The notes below the pieces were generated by a model. The model searched no databases. It was not told where the DNA came from and saw nothing but the letters and a program-made list of their open reading frames with translations. Both the position numbers and the translations under genes were made by a program. From Puniceibacterium sp. IMCC21224 (GTDB lineage: Bacteria; Pseudomonadota; Alphaproteobacteria; Rhodobacterales; Rhodobacteraceae), in the NCBI RefSeq assembly GCF_001038505.1, contig NZ_LDPY01000001.1, forward strand, positions 2,914,001 through 2,978,000: DNA of 64,000 nucleotides, written 5' to 3'. Of this stretch, positions 10,145 through 20,351 are shown piece after piece (positions within the stretch are counted from its first letter, which is position 1; every line of letters begins with the position of its first letter).

Positions 10145-10395
10145 TTCGGCACCTCCGGGGTCTGGCCGCGCGCCCGGGCCCACAGATGCAGCAACGGTCT
10201 GCGAAACATCGACAGAAATCCCGCAAGGCCAAGCAAGGCAACCCACACACCGACCGATTTGGCGATCCAGATCAACAGAAGCGGCGCGGTCACGAGCAAG
10301 ATGACACCGGGAATGAATTGGCCGCGCATCGGCAGCATGGCCGTCACAGAAGCAATCAGAACCCAGAGACAGGCGGCGATCAGGGCCGCGCTCAT
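10141..10395 (-). CDS. DUF2484 family membrane protein, first copy
   Basis: 84 residues, mostly hydrophobic, with segments around MSAALIAACLWVLIASVTAM and IPGVILLVTAPLLLIWIA, and a basic C-terminal tail. The ATG at 10393-10395 begins the conserved part; longer upstream frames read through the murC-to-DUF2484 spacer and are not supported. It lies 67 bases after the murC stop and overlaps its paralogue by 4 bases. Function unknown; the dcw position is the only hint. Confidence 0.8.
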   Translation of the reverse strand: MSAALIAACLWVLIASVTAMLPMRGQFIPGVILLVTAPLLLIWIAKSVGVWVALLGLAGFLSMFRRPLLHLWARARGQTPEVPK

Positions 10396-10462
10396 GCGTG
10401 CACCCCTGCTTGCGGTTCGCAGTTCGCCCGCCCCATACCTTGGGTCACAGTGTCTGTCACAC

Positions 10463-11863
10463 TCATTGCTCCAGCCTTGTCGGCAGGCCGTTGGCCCATG
10501 TACTGATCGTACCGGCGCCAAGGCAGACAACCATATCACCGTCCTTGGCCTGTTCACGGACCAGCCGCTCAAGATCATCCTCGTCGACGATGGCGCGGGC
10601 GTGACGGTGACCGTGGCGGATCAGACCGGCCACCAGATCGTCGCGCGACGCGCCGGGAATGGGATCCTCTCCGGCTGCGTAAACTTCGGCGATGGCGACG
10701 ACATCCGCCTCGTTGAAGCAGGCGCAGAAGTCATCGAACAGCGACGACAGGCGCGAATACCGGTGCGGCTGGTGCACAGCGATCACCCGCCCGTCGGTGG
10801 CCTGACGCGCGGCGCGCAGCACGGCGGCAATTTCGACCGGGTGGTGGCCGTAGTCGTCGATGATAGTGACGCCGTTTACTTCGCCCACGCGGGTAAACCG
10901 CCGGTTCACACCGCCAAACGCCGCAAGTGCCGCGCGGATCGCGTCCAGCTCCATCCCCAGATGCCGGGCCACTGCCACAGCGGACAACGCGTTTGATACG
11001 TTGTGATCGCCCGGCATTGGCAAAGTGCAGCCTTGGATCATCAGATCTTCGCTCTGAAGTGCGACGTCGAAATGCGCCACGCCCTTTTCGTACCGGAGAT
11101 TCACCGCCCGCACATCGGCCTGGGCATTGAAACCATAGGTCGTCACGCGGCGGTCAGTGATGCGCCCGACCAGCGCCTGTACCTCGGGATGATCGGTGCA
11201 GCACACCGCAAGGCCGTAGAACGGAATGTTTGAGACAAAATCGTAAAAGCCATCGCGCAGGGTGTCGAAATTGCCCCAGTGCTCCATATGCTCGGGGTCG
11301 ATGTTGGTGACGATGGCGATGGTGGCCGGCAGGCGGTTGAAGGTGCCGTCACTCTCGTCCGCTTCGACGACCATCCATTCGCCGTCTCCCATCCGGGCGT
11401 TCGATCCATAGGCGTGGATTATGCCGCCATTTACAACCGTGGGGTCGATGCCGCCCGCCACCAACAGCTCGGCGACCAGCGTGGTTGTCGTGGTCTTGCC
11501 ATGGGTGCCAGCCACCGCGATGTTGGATTTCAGCCGCATCAGTTCGGCCAGCATCTCGGCCCGGCGCACCACTGGCAGGCCACGCTGGCGCGCCTCGTCC
11601 AGTTCGGGGTTGCCGGTTTTGATCGCGGACGAAATCACGATGACTTCGGCACCTTCCAGGTTCTCGGCCCGCTGCCCTTCGAAAACCAAGGCACCCAGAC
11701 TTTCCAGCCGCTCGGTGATCTTGGAGCGTTTCAGATCGGACCCCTGCACCGTATACCCAAGGTTCAACAGCACCTCGGCAATGCCCGACATGCCTATTCC
11801 GCCGATGCCGACAAAGTGGATCGGCCCGATATCACCGGGAAGCTTGGTTGCGGCGCGGATCAT
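10463..11863 (-). CDS. murC: UDP-N-acetylmuramate--L-alanine ligase MurC
   Basis: 466 residues. MurC adds L-Ala to UDP-MurNAc using ATP. The N-terminal nucleotide-binding loop [13 protein letters not shown], the P-loop [11 protein letters not shown], the [10 protein letters not shown] metal-binding segment and the [10 protein letters not shown] segment are intact. Two starts are possible: the ATG at 11888-11890, which overlaps the murG stop as ATGA, and the ATG at 11861-11863, which has a GAGAGGGG ribosome site and gives the N-terminus usual in the group (residues before FVGIGG only about 16). I prefer the second. Part of the murG-murC-DUF2484 run. Confidence 0.95.
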   Translation of the reverse strand: MIRAATKLPGDIGPIHFVGIGGIGMSGIAEVLLNLGYTVQGSDLKRSKITERLESLGALVFEGQRAENLEGAEVIVISSAIKTGNPELDEARQRGLPVVRRAEMLAELMRLKSNIAVAGTHGKTTTTTLVAELLVAGGIDPTVVNGGIIHAYGSNARMGDGEWMVVEADESDGTFNRLPATIAIVTNIDPEHMEHWGNFDTLRDGFYDFVSNIPFYGLAVCCTDHPEVQALVGRITDRRVTTYGFNAQADVRAVNLRYEKGVAHFDVALQSEDLMIQGCTLPMPGDHNVSNALSAVAVARHLGMELDAIRAALAAFGGVNRRFTRVGEVNGVTIIDDYGHHPVEIAAVLRAARQATDGRVIAVHQPHRYSRLSSLFDDFCACFNEADVVAIAEVYAAGEDPIPGASRDDLVAGLIRHGHRHARAIVDEDDLERLVREQAKDGDMVVCLGAGTISTWANGLPTRLEQ

Positions 11864-11886
11864 TTCGGCCCCTCTCACTGTCTTGT

Positions 11887-13002
11887 TCATTCTGCCTGTT
11901 CTTTCTGCTCTACCAACGCCTCGACCAATGCGCCCAATGCTTCTGCGGCTTCGGGGTGCGCCACGCTCATCGCGGCCTGCGACATCTGAAGCGCCCCGCG
12001 CGGGTTACCCAGCACGGCCAGGATCGCATCTGTCAGCGCCTCGACCGTCAGTTTGCTTTCAGGGATGCGGATGGCCGCCCCGGCCTCGACCAAAGCACGG
12101 GCATTCGCGGTCTGATGATCCCCGGTCGCGGCGGCAAAAGGGATCAGGATCGACGGGCGGCCAATCACGCTGATATCCGCCACCGAAGACGCGCCCGAGC
12201 GCGAGATCACCAGCTGCGCCTCGCTCATCCGCGACGGTATATCGTGAAAAAATGGCTGAACATCGGCATCTACACCCTGCTCGGCGTAATAGTCGGCGAC
12301 GCGCTGCCCATCCTCGTCACGGGCCTGATGGCTGACACGCAGATGTTGCAACACCTCCATCGGCAGGGACGCGATGGCGGGCGGGACCACATCCGACAGG
12401 ATGCGGGCACCCTGCGATCCGCCAATTACCAGAATCGACATCGGATATTCGCCTGGCACGATATAGGACGCACCGGCCCGTTCCTGCACAGCGCGGCGGA
12501 CCGGGTTGCCGACTGGCACCCCTTCGACCCCGTCGGGCAAAGTCGTCGGCCAGGTGCCGCAGGCAACGGTGTTCACACGGGTGGCAAAAATCTGGTTGAC
12601 GCGCCCCAGAACACCGTTCTGTTCGTGGATCATCCGCGGCAGCCGCAGCAACCAGGCCGCCCCCAGCGCCGGAATGCTGGGATAGCCTCCAAAGCCCACC
12701 ACCACGTCGGGCGGATCGCGCCGCATCCGCAGTGCCATGCCCAACACACCGCCAAGCACACGAAACGGTACGGCAATTTTCGCCATCAGACTGCCACGGG
12801 CAAAGGTGGCGCTGCTGACCTGTTCAATCTTGGTCGTATGGGGAAAGCCGCCAGTGTAGCGCGCGCCGCGGGCATCGGTCGACAGCGTCACCCGCCAGCC
12901 CCGGCGCAGCATCAGTTCAGCCAGCGCCTGTGCCGGAAACATGTGCCCGCCGGTGCCGCCTGCCGCGATCACCAGATAGGGCGGTTTGTACCGCTCGGCC
13001 AT
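11887..13002 (-). CDS. murG: Undecaprenyl-PP-MurNAc-pentapeptide GlcNAc transferase MurG
   Basis: 371 residues. MurG transfers GlcNAc to lipid I to make lipid II at the inner face of the cytoplasmic membrane. The N-terminal glycine-rich loop [12 protein letters not shown], the [12 protein letters not shown] segment, the second loop [11 protein letters not shown] and the UDP-GlcNAc-binding [10 protein letters not shown] region are present (GT28 fold). The ATG at 13000-13002 is clear. The stop overlaps the upstream ATG of murC. A 90-base gap lies before ftsW's end and contains a GC-rich element (see the repeat entry). Confidence 0.97.
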   Translation of the reverse strand: MAERYKPPYLVIAAGGTGGHMFPAQALAELMLRRGWRVTLSTDARGARYTGGFPHTTKIEQVSSATFARGSLMAKIAVPFRVLGGVLGMALRMRRDPPDVVVGFGGYPSIPALGAAWLLRLPRMIHEQNGVLGRVNQIFATRVNTVACGTWPTTLPDGVEGVPVGNPVRRAVQERAGASYIVPGEYPMSILVIGGSQGARILSDVVPPAIASLPMEVLQHLRVSHQARDEDGQRVADYYAEQGVDADVQPFFHDIPSRMSEAQLVISRSGASSVADISVIGRPSILIPFAAATGDHQTANARALVEAGAAIRIPESKLTVEALTDAILAVLGNPRGALQMSQAAMSVAHPEAAEALGALVEALVEQKEQAE

Positions 13003-13092
13003 CGTCTTACTCCCCCGGGGCCGGGACTGCGCCCCTGCCCGTTTGCGCCCATGTACAATCCGCGATCACCGCGCCGGTCCCGACCGCGCGCC

Positions 13093-14259
13093 TCAGCGCA
13101 GCCGCCCGCGCAGAATGTCGCCAATTTCACCCTGCGGACGGGCGCGTGTAAAGGCCAGCAACATTCCGACCGCGATCCCTCCGGCAATGAGCGAAGATCC
13201 GCCGTAGCTGACAAACGGCAGGGTCATGCCTTTGGCGGGCAGCAGCCGCACCGCGACACCCATGTTGATCATCGCCTGAACCCCGAACATGCAGGCCAGA
13301 CCGGTGCCCGCCAGTCGGATGAACGGATCGCGTTCGCGCATCAGCCGCACCAGGCTGCGCACCACCACAACCGCATACAGCGCGATGATACACAACACGA
13401 GGACAAGGCCGTATTCCTCGGCCGCGACAGCGATGATGAAATCGGTATGGGCATCGGGCAACGACCATTTCACCTGCCCCTCACCCACACCGACACCAAA
13501 AAAACCGCCCTCTTGAATAGCGTTGGTCGCATAGCCCAATTGGGTTGTCGGATCGACATCCGGGCTAAGAAAGCCGTCGATGCGGCGGGCAAAATGTTCG
13601 GAATGTTCATAAGCGACGGTGCCGGCTAGCACCACCAGCCCTGCCATGCCCACCAGCAGCAGCATCGGCGCACCAGCCACAAAATACATCACGCCCCAGC
13701 CGAACAGCACCAGACAGGCCTGGCCGAAATCAGGCTGAAACGCCAGCATCAGCACAATCGCCACCGCCAGCAGGAACGACCACAGCCGCCCCGGCGGGCC
13801 GTTGATCTCTTGTGCGGCGGCCATCATCCAGGCGGCAACGACGACAAAGCCAGGTTTCAGGAATTCCGATGGCTGCAGGCTGGCAAAGCCCAGGCTGTAC
13901 CAGCGCACAGCCCCCTTGCCGAAATCAGTGCCAAAGGCCGGCAGCAGCGCCAGCGCCACAAAGCCGACCGCAAAACCCACCACCGCCAGCCGACGCACCA
14001 GCAGCGGCGACATCAGTGAGGTCAGGAACATCGCGGCCAGCGCCAGCCCGCCAAAGAATGCCTGCCGCTGAACATAGTAAAACGGCTGAAACCCGTTCCG
14101 TTCGGCCAGCGGCGGCGACGCAGCGAGCCCTAGCAAGATTCCGATGCCGAACAGGATCAGCACGCAGGACAGCGACCATTTGTCGACCGTGCGCCACCAT
14201 TTGGGCAACACAGGTTCGACATCACGCACGGGAACCGTGCCGTAAACCATTTCCGTCAT
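13093..14259 (-). CDS. ftsW: Lipid II polymerase FtsW (SEDS family)
   Basis: 388 residues. FtsW is the SEDS peptidoglycan polymerase of the divisome, partner of FtsI. About ten membrane segments are visible, with the family loops YYVQRQAFFGG, LGFASLQPSEFLKPG, FQPDFGQA and, near the end, LPAKGMTLPFVSYGGSS. I use the ATG at 14257-14259 (MTEMVYG); a start 18 codons upstream adds a polar stretch not needed for the family. It is separated from murD by two plus-strand genes, so the murD to ftsW order is interrupted here. Confidence 0.96.
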   Translation of the reverse strand: MTEMVYGTVPVRDVEPVLPKWWRTVDKWSLSCVLILFGIGILLGLAASPPLAERNGFQPFYYVQRQAFFGGLALAAMFLTSLMSPLLVRRLAVVGFAVGFVALALLPAFGTDFGKGAVRWYSLGFASLQPSEFLKPGFVVVAAWMMAAAQEINGPPGRLWSFLLAVAIVLMLAFQPDFGQACLVLFGWGVMYFVAGAPMLLLVGMAGLVVLAGTVAYEHSEHFARRIDGFLSPDVDPTTQLGYATNAIQEGGFFGVGVGEGQVKWSLPDAHTDFIIAVAAEEYGLVLVLCIIALYAVVVVRSLVRLMRERDPFIRLAGTGLACMFGVQAMINMGVAVRLLPAKGMTLPFVSYGGSSLIAGGIAVGMLLAFTRARPQGEIGDILRGRLR

Positions 14260-14440
14260 GGGAACACCGCCATCACTGCCTCGAACCGCCCGGTTTTCCG
14301 GGTCTGCCGCCAAGTGTAGCGAATTTGGTGCTCTGGTGCCACAGAAAAGACGTCGCGCGCACAGCAGGTATCACGACGGGTCATCGGCGCAACGCGGCGC
14401 CAGCCCTTGCACCGACCGTAAAACCGTGTTCCTTCGCGCC

Positions 14441-15625
14441 ATGCATGTCCCCACCCTTATCCTTGGCGCCGGTGCCGCGGGCCTCATGTGCGCCGCCCAC
14501 GCGGGGCCTGGCACGCTGATCGTCGATCATGCACGCGCACCGGGGGAAAAGATCCGCATCTCTGGCGGCGGACGCTGCAACTTCACCAATATGCACTGCG
14601 ATCCGGGCAGCTTCCTCAGCCATAACCCGCATTTCGCCAAATCGGCCCTCAGTCGCTACACCCAATGGGATTTCCTGGATCTGGTGCAGCGCCATGACAT
14701 CCCCTGGCATGAAAAGACGCTGGGACAGCTGTTTTGCGACCGCTCTGCACGCGACATCGTGGCAATGCTGCTGACGGAACTGGACGCCGCTGGCGCAACG
14801 CTGTGGCTGCAAACTCATCTGCGTGAGTTGCACCGTGATGGCAGCCGCTACGCAGCAACTCTGGAACGCGACGGTCGCCAGACCCAAGTGAGCTGCGACG
14901 CGCTGGTGGTGGCGACAGGGGGCAAGTCGATCCCAAAGATGGGCGCCACGGGCCTGGCCTATGATATCGCGCGGCAATTCGGCATCCCCGTCACCGACAC
15001 ACGTCCCGGCCTTGTACCGCTGACATTCCCGGAGGGTCGGTTTTCGACGCTGGCCGGGGTCGCGACGCCCTGCCGCGCCAGCGTCGAGGCTGACAGTTTT
15101 GACGAGGCGATGCTGTTTACCCATCGTGGTCTGTCCGGTCCGGCCATCCTGCAAATCTCAAGCTACTGGCGCGAAGGCGACCCCATCGCAATCAACCTGT
15201 TGCCAGATCACCCCCTGCCCGACCACCTGCGCCCGCTGCGCCGGACCGAGGGGCGGCGCGCACTGACCACCGAACTCGCCCGGCTTTTGCCTGCGCGGCT
15301 GGTCGATCATCTGGGTCAGAGTCTGGACCTGAAAGGCAACATTGCCGACCTTTCGGACACACGGATCGACGCGCTGGCGGACGCCCTGCATCACTGGCAG
15401 CTAACGCCCTCGGGGTCCGAGGGGTACCGCACCGCCGAGGTCACGCTGGGCGGCATCGACACCGACGCGCTGTCGTCGCGCACCATGATGACGCGCGCAA
15501 TCCCCGGACTTTATTTCATCGGCGAGGCCGTGGATGTGACCGGCTGGCTGGGGGGATACAATTTTCAATGGGCTTGGTCGTCAGGCTTTGCGGCGGGCAC
15601 CGCGATCACACTCGCGAAATCTTAG
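14441..15625 (+). CDS. BaiN/TIGR03862-type FAD-dependent flavoprotein
   Basis: 394 residues. N-terminal FAD-binding loop LGAGAAGLMCA (about 7-17), then APGEKIRISGGGRCNFTN, the signature of the HI0933/BaiN-like flavoprotein family, then a middle insertion and a C-terminal FAD site (GLYFIGEAVDVTGWLGGYNFQWAW). The family contains putative NAD(P)/FAD oxidoreductases; substrate here is unknown. The ATG at 14441 starts just before the FAD strand; the longer frame upstream overlaps the ftsW 5' region and is unlikely. It is on the opposite strand from the dcw genes, so it is an insertion into, not part of, that cluster. Confidence 0.88.
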   Translation: MHVPTLILGAGAAGLMCAAHAGPGTLIVDHARAPGEKIRISGGGRCNFTNMHCDPGSFLSHNPHFAKSALSRYTQWDFLDLVQRHDIPWHEKTLGQLFCDRSARDIVAMLLTELDAAGATLWLQTHLRELHRDGSRYAATLERDGRQTQVSCDALVVATGGKSIPKMGATGLAYDIARQFGIPVTDTRPGLVPLTFPEGRFSTLAGVATPCRASVEADSFDEAMLFTHRGLSGPAILQISSYWREGDPIAINLLPDHPLPDHLRPLRRTEGRRALTTELARLLPARLVDHLGQSLDLKGNIADLSDTRIDALADALHHWQLTPSGSEGYRTAEVTLGGIDTDALSSRTMMTRAIPGLYFIGEAVDVTGWLGGYNFQWAWSSGFAAGTAITLAKS

Positions 15626-15671
15626 CAAGAGTCACTTGAAAACGTCATGAAAGATTCACAAAATCTTCATC

Positions 15672-16529
15672 ATGGCGATACCCGAGTCTCCCTCCAAGCG
15701 GCGATATTATGTTTCTCGCGCTCTCGAAGCTCAGATTCCGCAGAAATTCCTGCGGGATGTGATTAATCGTCTGCGCTTTGGTGCCGATGCCCCACTAAGT
15801 GACGAATGCCTCTGGGTCGACAGCGCCGCAATCTCTGAGGTCTATGACCATGACGGCAGCGATGCCGCGCCCCGGTTTCGCCGCAACATGTCTGGCCGCG
15901 TGCTGGGTGGCGACTGGGATCTGCGCCGCAAACCATTGGGCCATGAACCAAAGTTCGAGGCCTGCCGCGCGCATTTTCTGGACGGTACACCATGGGAGCG
16001 GACGCCGCTGTTCCGTCGCCTGACGGACGAGATTGCGCAGGGCAAACGACCCGACGATTGCGCCACGGTGGACGATCTGCACGCCCGCTACGCGCGCCTT
16101 GATGCGCTGTATGATGAGGCGTGGCACACCCGTCGGCTGCGCCCCCAAAAGGACCTGCCCGAGTATTTTCGGCGCGAACATGGCGGCATTCTGGTCCATA
16201 TTGCCCGTGACGGCACGCTGCTGCGGTCGAGCGGCGGTATGCACCGCATGGCGATTGCCAAGTTGCTGAACCTGAATCCGATTCCAGTGCAGTTGGGTGT
16301 GGTCCACCCGCTGGCCGTGCGTGACCATTTGCTGACCCGGCTGCGCGCGCCTGCCGATACCCGCCGCCCGCGTGCCGTGCCAGAGATCGCCTTTGGGTTG
16401 GCGCTGATCGCGACTGCGCTCCCGCGTCAGGACTTGTGGGCGCACAGCGGCACCGGCCTCAAACGTAGCGTGATCAGCGCGCTGTCCGATGGCCGGATCT
16501 TGTCGCTGTTCAACTCACTTCCCGTCTGA
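15672..16529 (+). CDS. Hypothetical protein with ParB-like motif
   Basis: 285 residues, no membrane segment or signal. The only recognisable region is about residues 172-215: [19 protein letters not shown] followed by [19 protein letters not shown]. This resembles the ParB/sulfiredoxin-like pattern in which a loop G-x-HR is followed by a helix and a strand ending in an Ile-Pro-Val. The N-terminal 170 residues are rich in Arg and Asp and not recognised. It follows the flavoprotein by 46 bases on the same strand and its 3' end overlaps murD by 15 bases tail to tail. Function unknown; I would not call it a partition protein. Confidence 0.7.
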   Translation: MAIPESPSKRRYYVSRALEAQIPQKFLRDVINRLRFGADAPLSDECLWVDSAAISEVYDHDGSDAAPRFRRNMSGRVLGGDWDLRRKPLGHEPKFEACRAHFLDGTPWERTPLFRRLTDEIAQGKRPDDCATVDDLHARYARLDALYDEAWHTRRLRPQKDLPEYFRREHGGILVHIARDGTLLRSSGGMHRMAIAKLLNLNPIPVQLGVVHPLAVRDHLLTRLRAPADTRRPRAVPEIAFGLALIATALPRQDLWAHSGTGLKRSVISALSDGRILSLFNSLPV

Positions 16530-17924
16530 CAACGCCGCGCGCACCCGGTCGGTAAAGTCCGTGCCACGCTGTTCGAAATTGTCATATTGATCAAAGCTGG
16601 CGGCGGCGGGGGCCAGCAGCACGACCTCTCCGGGCTGGGCATCCTCGATCGCGCGGGCAACCGCGACCTCCATCGTGGTGCAGACCTCGGCCTCGGTCCC
16701 GGTGAGCCCAAGCGCAAAGCCCGCCGCCTCGCGACCGATGACATAAGCCCGCTGGACATGGGGCAGACCTGGTGCGAGCGCGCCCAAACCGCCATCCTTT
16801 TGCAGCCCGCCGCAGATCCAGCGGATTCGTTCAAAGGCAAGCAGCGCCTTGGCGGCGGAATCGACGTTTGTCGCCTTGGAATCGTTCACAAAGGTGACGC
16901 CATTCGCCTCGGCGACAATCTGACTGCGGTGCGGCAGCCCCTCAAAGCTCTGAAATGCGGCGTCGATCTGCTTGGGGGCCAGCCCAAGCGTGCGACAGGC
17001 GGCATAGGCGGCACATGCGTTCTGGTGGTTGTGCGCCCCGGGCAGACCCCGGATACCGCGCAGGTCGATTGCCGCGACCTGCCGCCCCTTGCGCCACTCA
17101 GTCAGAAAACCCTTGCGGGCAAAAACGTTCCAGCCTGGCCCGCTCAGCTTTTGTCCCGACGAGATACGGATCACCCGATCATCCACCGCCGCCTCGGCCA
17201 TCTGGTTGGCAAGGTACTGGCCCTCGGCTTCATCGACGCCGATAACCGCACGTTCGGGGCCACCTTCGGCAAAGAGCCGTCGCTTGGCCGCGAAATACCC
17301 GCCAAGGCCAGCATGCCGATCCAGATGGTCAGGCGACAGATTGGTGAAAACTGCCACATCCGGCGTCAGCGATCGCGCCAGATCCGTCTGATACGAGCTG
17401 AGTTCCAGCACCACCACGCCGCCCTCGCCCGGCGGGTCAATGTCAAGCACACCGCGCCCGATGTTCCCGGCCAACTGGCTGGATCGTCCGGCCTGGGTCA
17501 GGATGTGGTGGATCAGCGCCGACGTGGTGGATTTGCCGTTCGATCCGGTCACTGCGACGACACGCGGCACTGTTTCGTATTGGTCCCAGTCGCCCAACCC
17601 GAAAGAGCGGAAAAACAACCCGATGTCATTGTCTACCGGCACACCCGCCCCCCAGGCGGCGGCGACAACGGGGTTCGGCACGGGATACAGATGCGGTATG
17701 CCGGGGCTGACCAACAAGGTGGCGATATCTTCGAACGCGCCGGGTTTGGCCAGATCGCGGATCGCGAGGTCTTCGGCGTCGGCCGCAGCGCGCGCCACCG
17801 GACTGTCATCCCAACATACCGGAATGGCTCCGCCTGCTTGCAAGGCCCTTGCAGCCGAAAGGCCGGATCGTCCCAGCCCCAGAACTGCCACGTATTTTCC
17901 TTCGAACCCCTGGACCGGAATCAT
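16515..17924 (-). CDS. murD: UDP-N-acetylmuramoylalanine--D-glutamate ligase MurD
   Basis: 469 residues. MurD adds D-Glu to UDP-MurNAc-L-Ala in an ATP-dependent reaction. N-terminal UDP-binding part [17 protein letters not shown]-loop [14 protein letters not shown], the LVSPGIP segment, the [20 protein letters not shown] segment and the C-terminal [16 protein letters not shown] region are all clear. The ATG at 17922-17924 is well placed. It is the last dcw gene found; upstream of it (toward 18 kb) unrelated genes begin, and mraY, murF, murE and ftsI are absent. Confidence 0.96.
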   Translation of the reverse strand: MIPVQGFEGKYVAVLGLGRSGLSAARALQAGGAIPVCWDDSPVARAAADAEDLAIRDLAKPGAFEDIATLLVSPGIPHLYPVPNPVVAAAWGAGVPVDNDIGLFFRSFGLGDWDQYETVPRVVAVTGSNGKSTTSALIHHILTQAGRSSQLAGNIGRGVLDIDPPGEGGVVVLELSSYQTDLARSLTPDVAVFTNLSPDHLDRHAGLGGYFAAKRRLFAEGGPERAVIGVDEAEGQYLANQMAEAAVDDRVIRISSGQKLSGPGWNVFARKGFLTEWRKGRQVAAIDLRGIRGLPGAHNHQNACAAYAACRTLGLAPKQIDAAFQSFEGLPHRSQIVAEANGVTFVNDSKATNVDSAAKALLAFERIRWICGGLQKDGGLGALAPGLPHVQRAYVIGREAAGFALGLTGTEAEVCTTMEVAVARAIEDAQPGEVVLLAPAAASFDQYDNFEQRGTDFTDRVRAALSDGK

Positions 17925-18034
17925 GCCGTACCTCCGCTTGCGCCGCCTGGCAGTAGCGCTAGCGGATCATTGGCCAATTAGCCAGATGGCGACGCGGTGT
18001 TGTCATGTTTGACGGAACGGTATCGGCCTGCGTT

Positions 18035-18745
18035 TCAGCGCAGCACATACGGCTGCTTCATCCAGGCAAACAGTGCCTCGGTGGTTGCCTGCGGCGCTTC
18101 GAGGGTCGGCAGATGCCCGGCGCCGTCGATGACCGCCAGATCCGCATGTGGGATCATCTCGGCCATAAAGCTATGCCGTTTAACCGGGTTCAGCGCGTCA
18201 TACTGCCCGCACAGCACCAGCGCCGGCACCTTGATCCGACGCAGGGTTGGCTGCTGATCGCGGCGGCGCTGCATCGCGCGCGACTGCCGGACATAGATGT
18301 CTGGCCCCAGATCCAGCGCCATCTGCGCCACCGTATTCAGCACCTCAACCCGTTGCGGACCCGGAGCAAGACAACTTGGCGGCACGTCTTCGCGCATGAC
18401 CTCGCCCAGCCGCCCCGCCTTGGCACCGATAATCAGCGGCTCGCGCGCGGCTGCGACCTGCGGCACCTCGGCCAGTGGGTTGGTGTCCATCAGGGCAATC
18501 CGCGTCACCCGGTCTGGGGCACGCCGCACCAGTTCCATGGCGACGATCCCACCCATGCCATGTCCCGCCAAGGCAAATTTCGCGGGCAGCAGGGACAGCA
18601 GGGCCGAGCCGATCTCCTCAATCCGTTCACCAAGGGTGATTGGCGCCACCATCACGGCGGTGCTGCCGGAAAAGGCGGTCATTTGCGGCGCAAAAAGCCG
18701 CGCGTCGCACATCATCCCCGGCAAGAAGACCAACGGTTCCGTCAT
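18035..18745 (-). CDS. Alpha/beta hydrolase-like protein lacking the nucleophile serine
   Basis: 236 residues. It has the alpha/beta hydrolase order: LVFLPGMMCDARLF near the start (oxyanion loop region), the nucleophile elbow, a lid, LVLCGQYDALNP (acid Asp) and VIDGAGHLPTLEAP (base His). The elbow reads AGHGMGGIVAMEL, so residue 63, where the catalytic Ser would be in GHSMGG, is Gly. The codon is GGC, one transition away from AGC. It could therefore be non-catalytic, or a recent mutation or sequencing error. Start ATG 18743-18745 has a GGAG site. No operon partner. Confidence 0.85.
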   Translation of the reverse strand: MTEPLVFLPGMMCDARLFAPQMTAFSGSTAVMVAPITLGERIEEIGSALLSLLPAKFALAGHGMGGIVAMELVRRAPDRVTRIALMDTNPLAEVPQVAAAREPLIIGAKAGRLGEVMREDVPPSCLAPGPQRVEVLNTVAQMALDLGPDIYVRQSRAMQRRRDQQPTLRRIKVPALVLCGQYDALNPVKRHSFMAEMIPHADLAVIDGAGHLPTLEAPQATTEALFAWMKQPYVLR

Positions 18746-19136
18746 CCTGCGCTCCGCAGGGCGGTAAAGGAACATGGCACGGGGCCCGTCATATGACGAC
18801 TCTGCCTGGCAGCCCACAGGGGTAGCCTGCCAATCGGGCAGCCACTGGAAATGGATCGGAAAACGCGCATCGGCGGAAAAGTCCCTTGGATTTCGCGGAA
18901 CCTACCAGCTTGGGCTGCGAGCGAAAGTGCCGAACCATCATGGAATTGTAAAATCGGCGCGACCTTGCCAAAGCGCGCCCATTCCCGCGCCATCACTCAC
19001 GTTGAAAGGGCGCGAAATTTAGCGGCAAACGCCGCGATCACCATGTCAACAGACTATCACGGTCCCGGCGGGTCATCCGAGCAGGACGACACGCGAGCCA
19101 AATCGCACGCCCTGCCCATGCGCCAAAACATCCGGG
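18746..19136. other. 391-base intergenic stretch, nothing recognised
   Basis: Lies between the 5' end of the hydrolase gene and the 3' end of the NTF2-like gene. Reading frames of about 80 codons exist on both strands but lack a ribosome site and look like GC-driven noise. Presumably it carries the promoter of the hydrolase gene. Confidence 0.5.
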
Positions 19137-20186
19137 CTATCCGCCCAAATGCGCCAATATTTGCATCCAGATTGCTGTCTCGTCGATCAGCGTCCATTCC
19201 CGGCGCAGACCCGAAGGGCCGAATTCGGCGTGGCTGATACCCATTACATGCACCTCGGCCCCACTCGGACGTCCGAAACTGCCCCAGCCGTCATGCCGCC
19301 CGTCCAGTGACCAGCGCAGCGCAGCGCGGGGTGGCATCAGCGGATCCTCCTGGCCGATCCTGTGCTGCACCTCGAATCGGGCCGAGGGGAACGATGCGCG
19401 CAACCCCATCCAGAACCGTTCCGCCGCCGCCCAGCCGTGCGTGGTCTCGCCACCGGGGTATTCCAGATGACAGGCGCGGTCATACTGATCCGCGATCACA
19501 GACAGATCCGCCGTCATGACCCGCACCAAAAGATCGCTGAACGCCGCGCCCCACTGGTTGTCATTGCCTTGCCCGGTATAGGGACCAAGCACGTTGATCG
19601 CGGGGCGAAAGGGCTGTGTTGCGGGATCCAGTTCGGCCAGAATTCTGCGCGACCAATCGACCACATCACAGCCCAACTGCCGCACAACGGCCGCGTTGTC
19701 GCAGATCAGCCATTCGTCGCTGATCTTGTTGTCCTTGGCAAAGCAATCAGCCATGGCGCGAAACCGCACCCGCTGACCGGTTGCCGCACCAAAGATGCCG
19801 GTGCCCTTATGCGTCGCCGTCGACATGATCCGGTGCGAACCAAGCATTCCGACCTGTGGCGTACCGGACCAGATCACGTCTTCGCCCAACAGCACGCGAT
19901 CCGGAAACTCGACCAGGGTCGACATCGCTGCTGCGGCCGAGGCATCAATACCAAAGGAAATACCGCTGGGCATGCGCGTAATGATCTGCGGATGATAGTA
20001 GTCGCGCATGCGTGCGCCCAGGCCGCGCCCCTCCCAGATGTCTTCGGTCACTTGCAGCAGATAATCGGGGAAATTCTGAAACTTGGGATCAAATCCCTTC
20101 ATCGGACCGCCACCCACAGCCACCTGCCGCACAGGAGACCCGGTGCGGGTCACATCTGATGTGCCATGCGGCAGGGATATCCCCAT
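19137..20186 (-). CDS. NTF2/SnoaL-like double-domain protein
   Basis: 349 residues. Two NTF2-like (SnoaL-type) repeats are visible: one around residues 40-140, with the YYHPQIITRMPSG and GTGIFGAATGQRVRFRAMADCFAKDNKISDEWLICD pattern, and one around 200-340 (YDRACHLEYPGGETTHGWAAAERFW to EVHVMGISHAEFGPSGLRREWTLIDETAIW). Such folds serve as cyclases, isomerases or binding domains; the substrate cannot be read from sequence. The ATG at 20184-20186 is chosen over one 30 codons upstream because AAGGAG lies 8 bases before it. No catalytic partner genes are next to it. Confidence 0.75.
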   Translation of the reverse strand: MGISLPHGTSDVTRTGSPVRQVAVGGGPMKGFDPKFQNFPDYLLQVTEDIWEGRGLGARMRDYYHPQIITRMPSGISFGIDASAAAAMSTLVEFPDRVLLGEDVIWSGTPQVGMLGSHRIMSTATHKGTGIFGAATGQRVRFRAMADCFAKDNKISDEWLICDNAAVVRQLGCDVVDWSRRILAELDPATQPFRPAINVLGPYTGQGNDNQWGAAFSDLLVRVMTADLSVIADQYDRACHLEYPGGETTHGWAAAERFWMGLRASFPSARFEVQHRIGQEDPLMPPRAALRWSLDGRHDGWGSFGRPSGAEVHVMGISHAEFGPSGLRREWTLIDETAIWMQILAHLGG

Positions 20187-20351
20187 AAACAATGCTCCTT
20201 GCCCAAACCAAAGTACCGGACTGAAGGGTGTCACGCCCCGGTGTCCTGTGAGGTTATTCACACACAAGGTTAACAAATTGAGTCAATTCATCGCCAATCT
20301 TTGCCTGATCCGCTGCCATCGCCCGAAAAATCACCCCAAGCGCCGTTCGAT

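Noticed and set aside
11848..13629. 593-codon plus-strand open frame opposite murG and ftsW
   Set aside because: Runs across two conserved genes on the other strand and shows no known motif.
14381..15154. 257-codon minus-strand open frame opposite the flavoprotein
   Set aside because: The plus-strand gene has conserved FAD motifs; the antisense frame has none.
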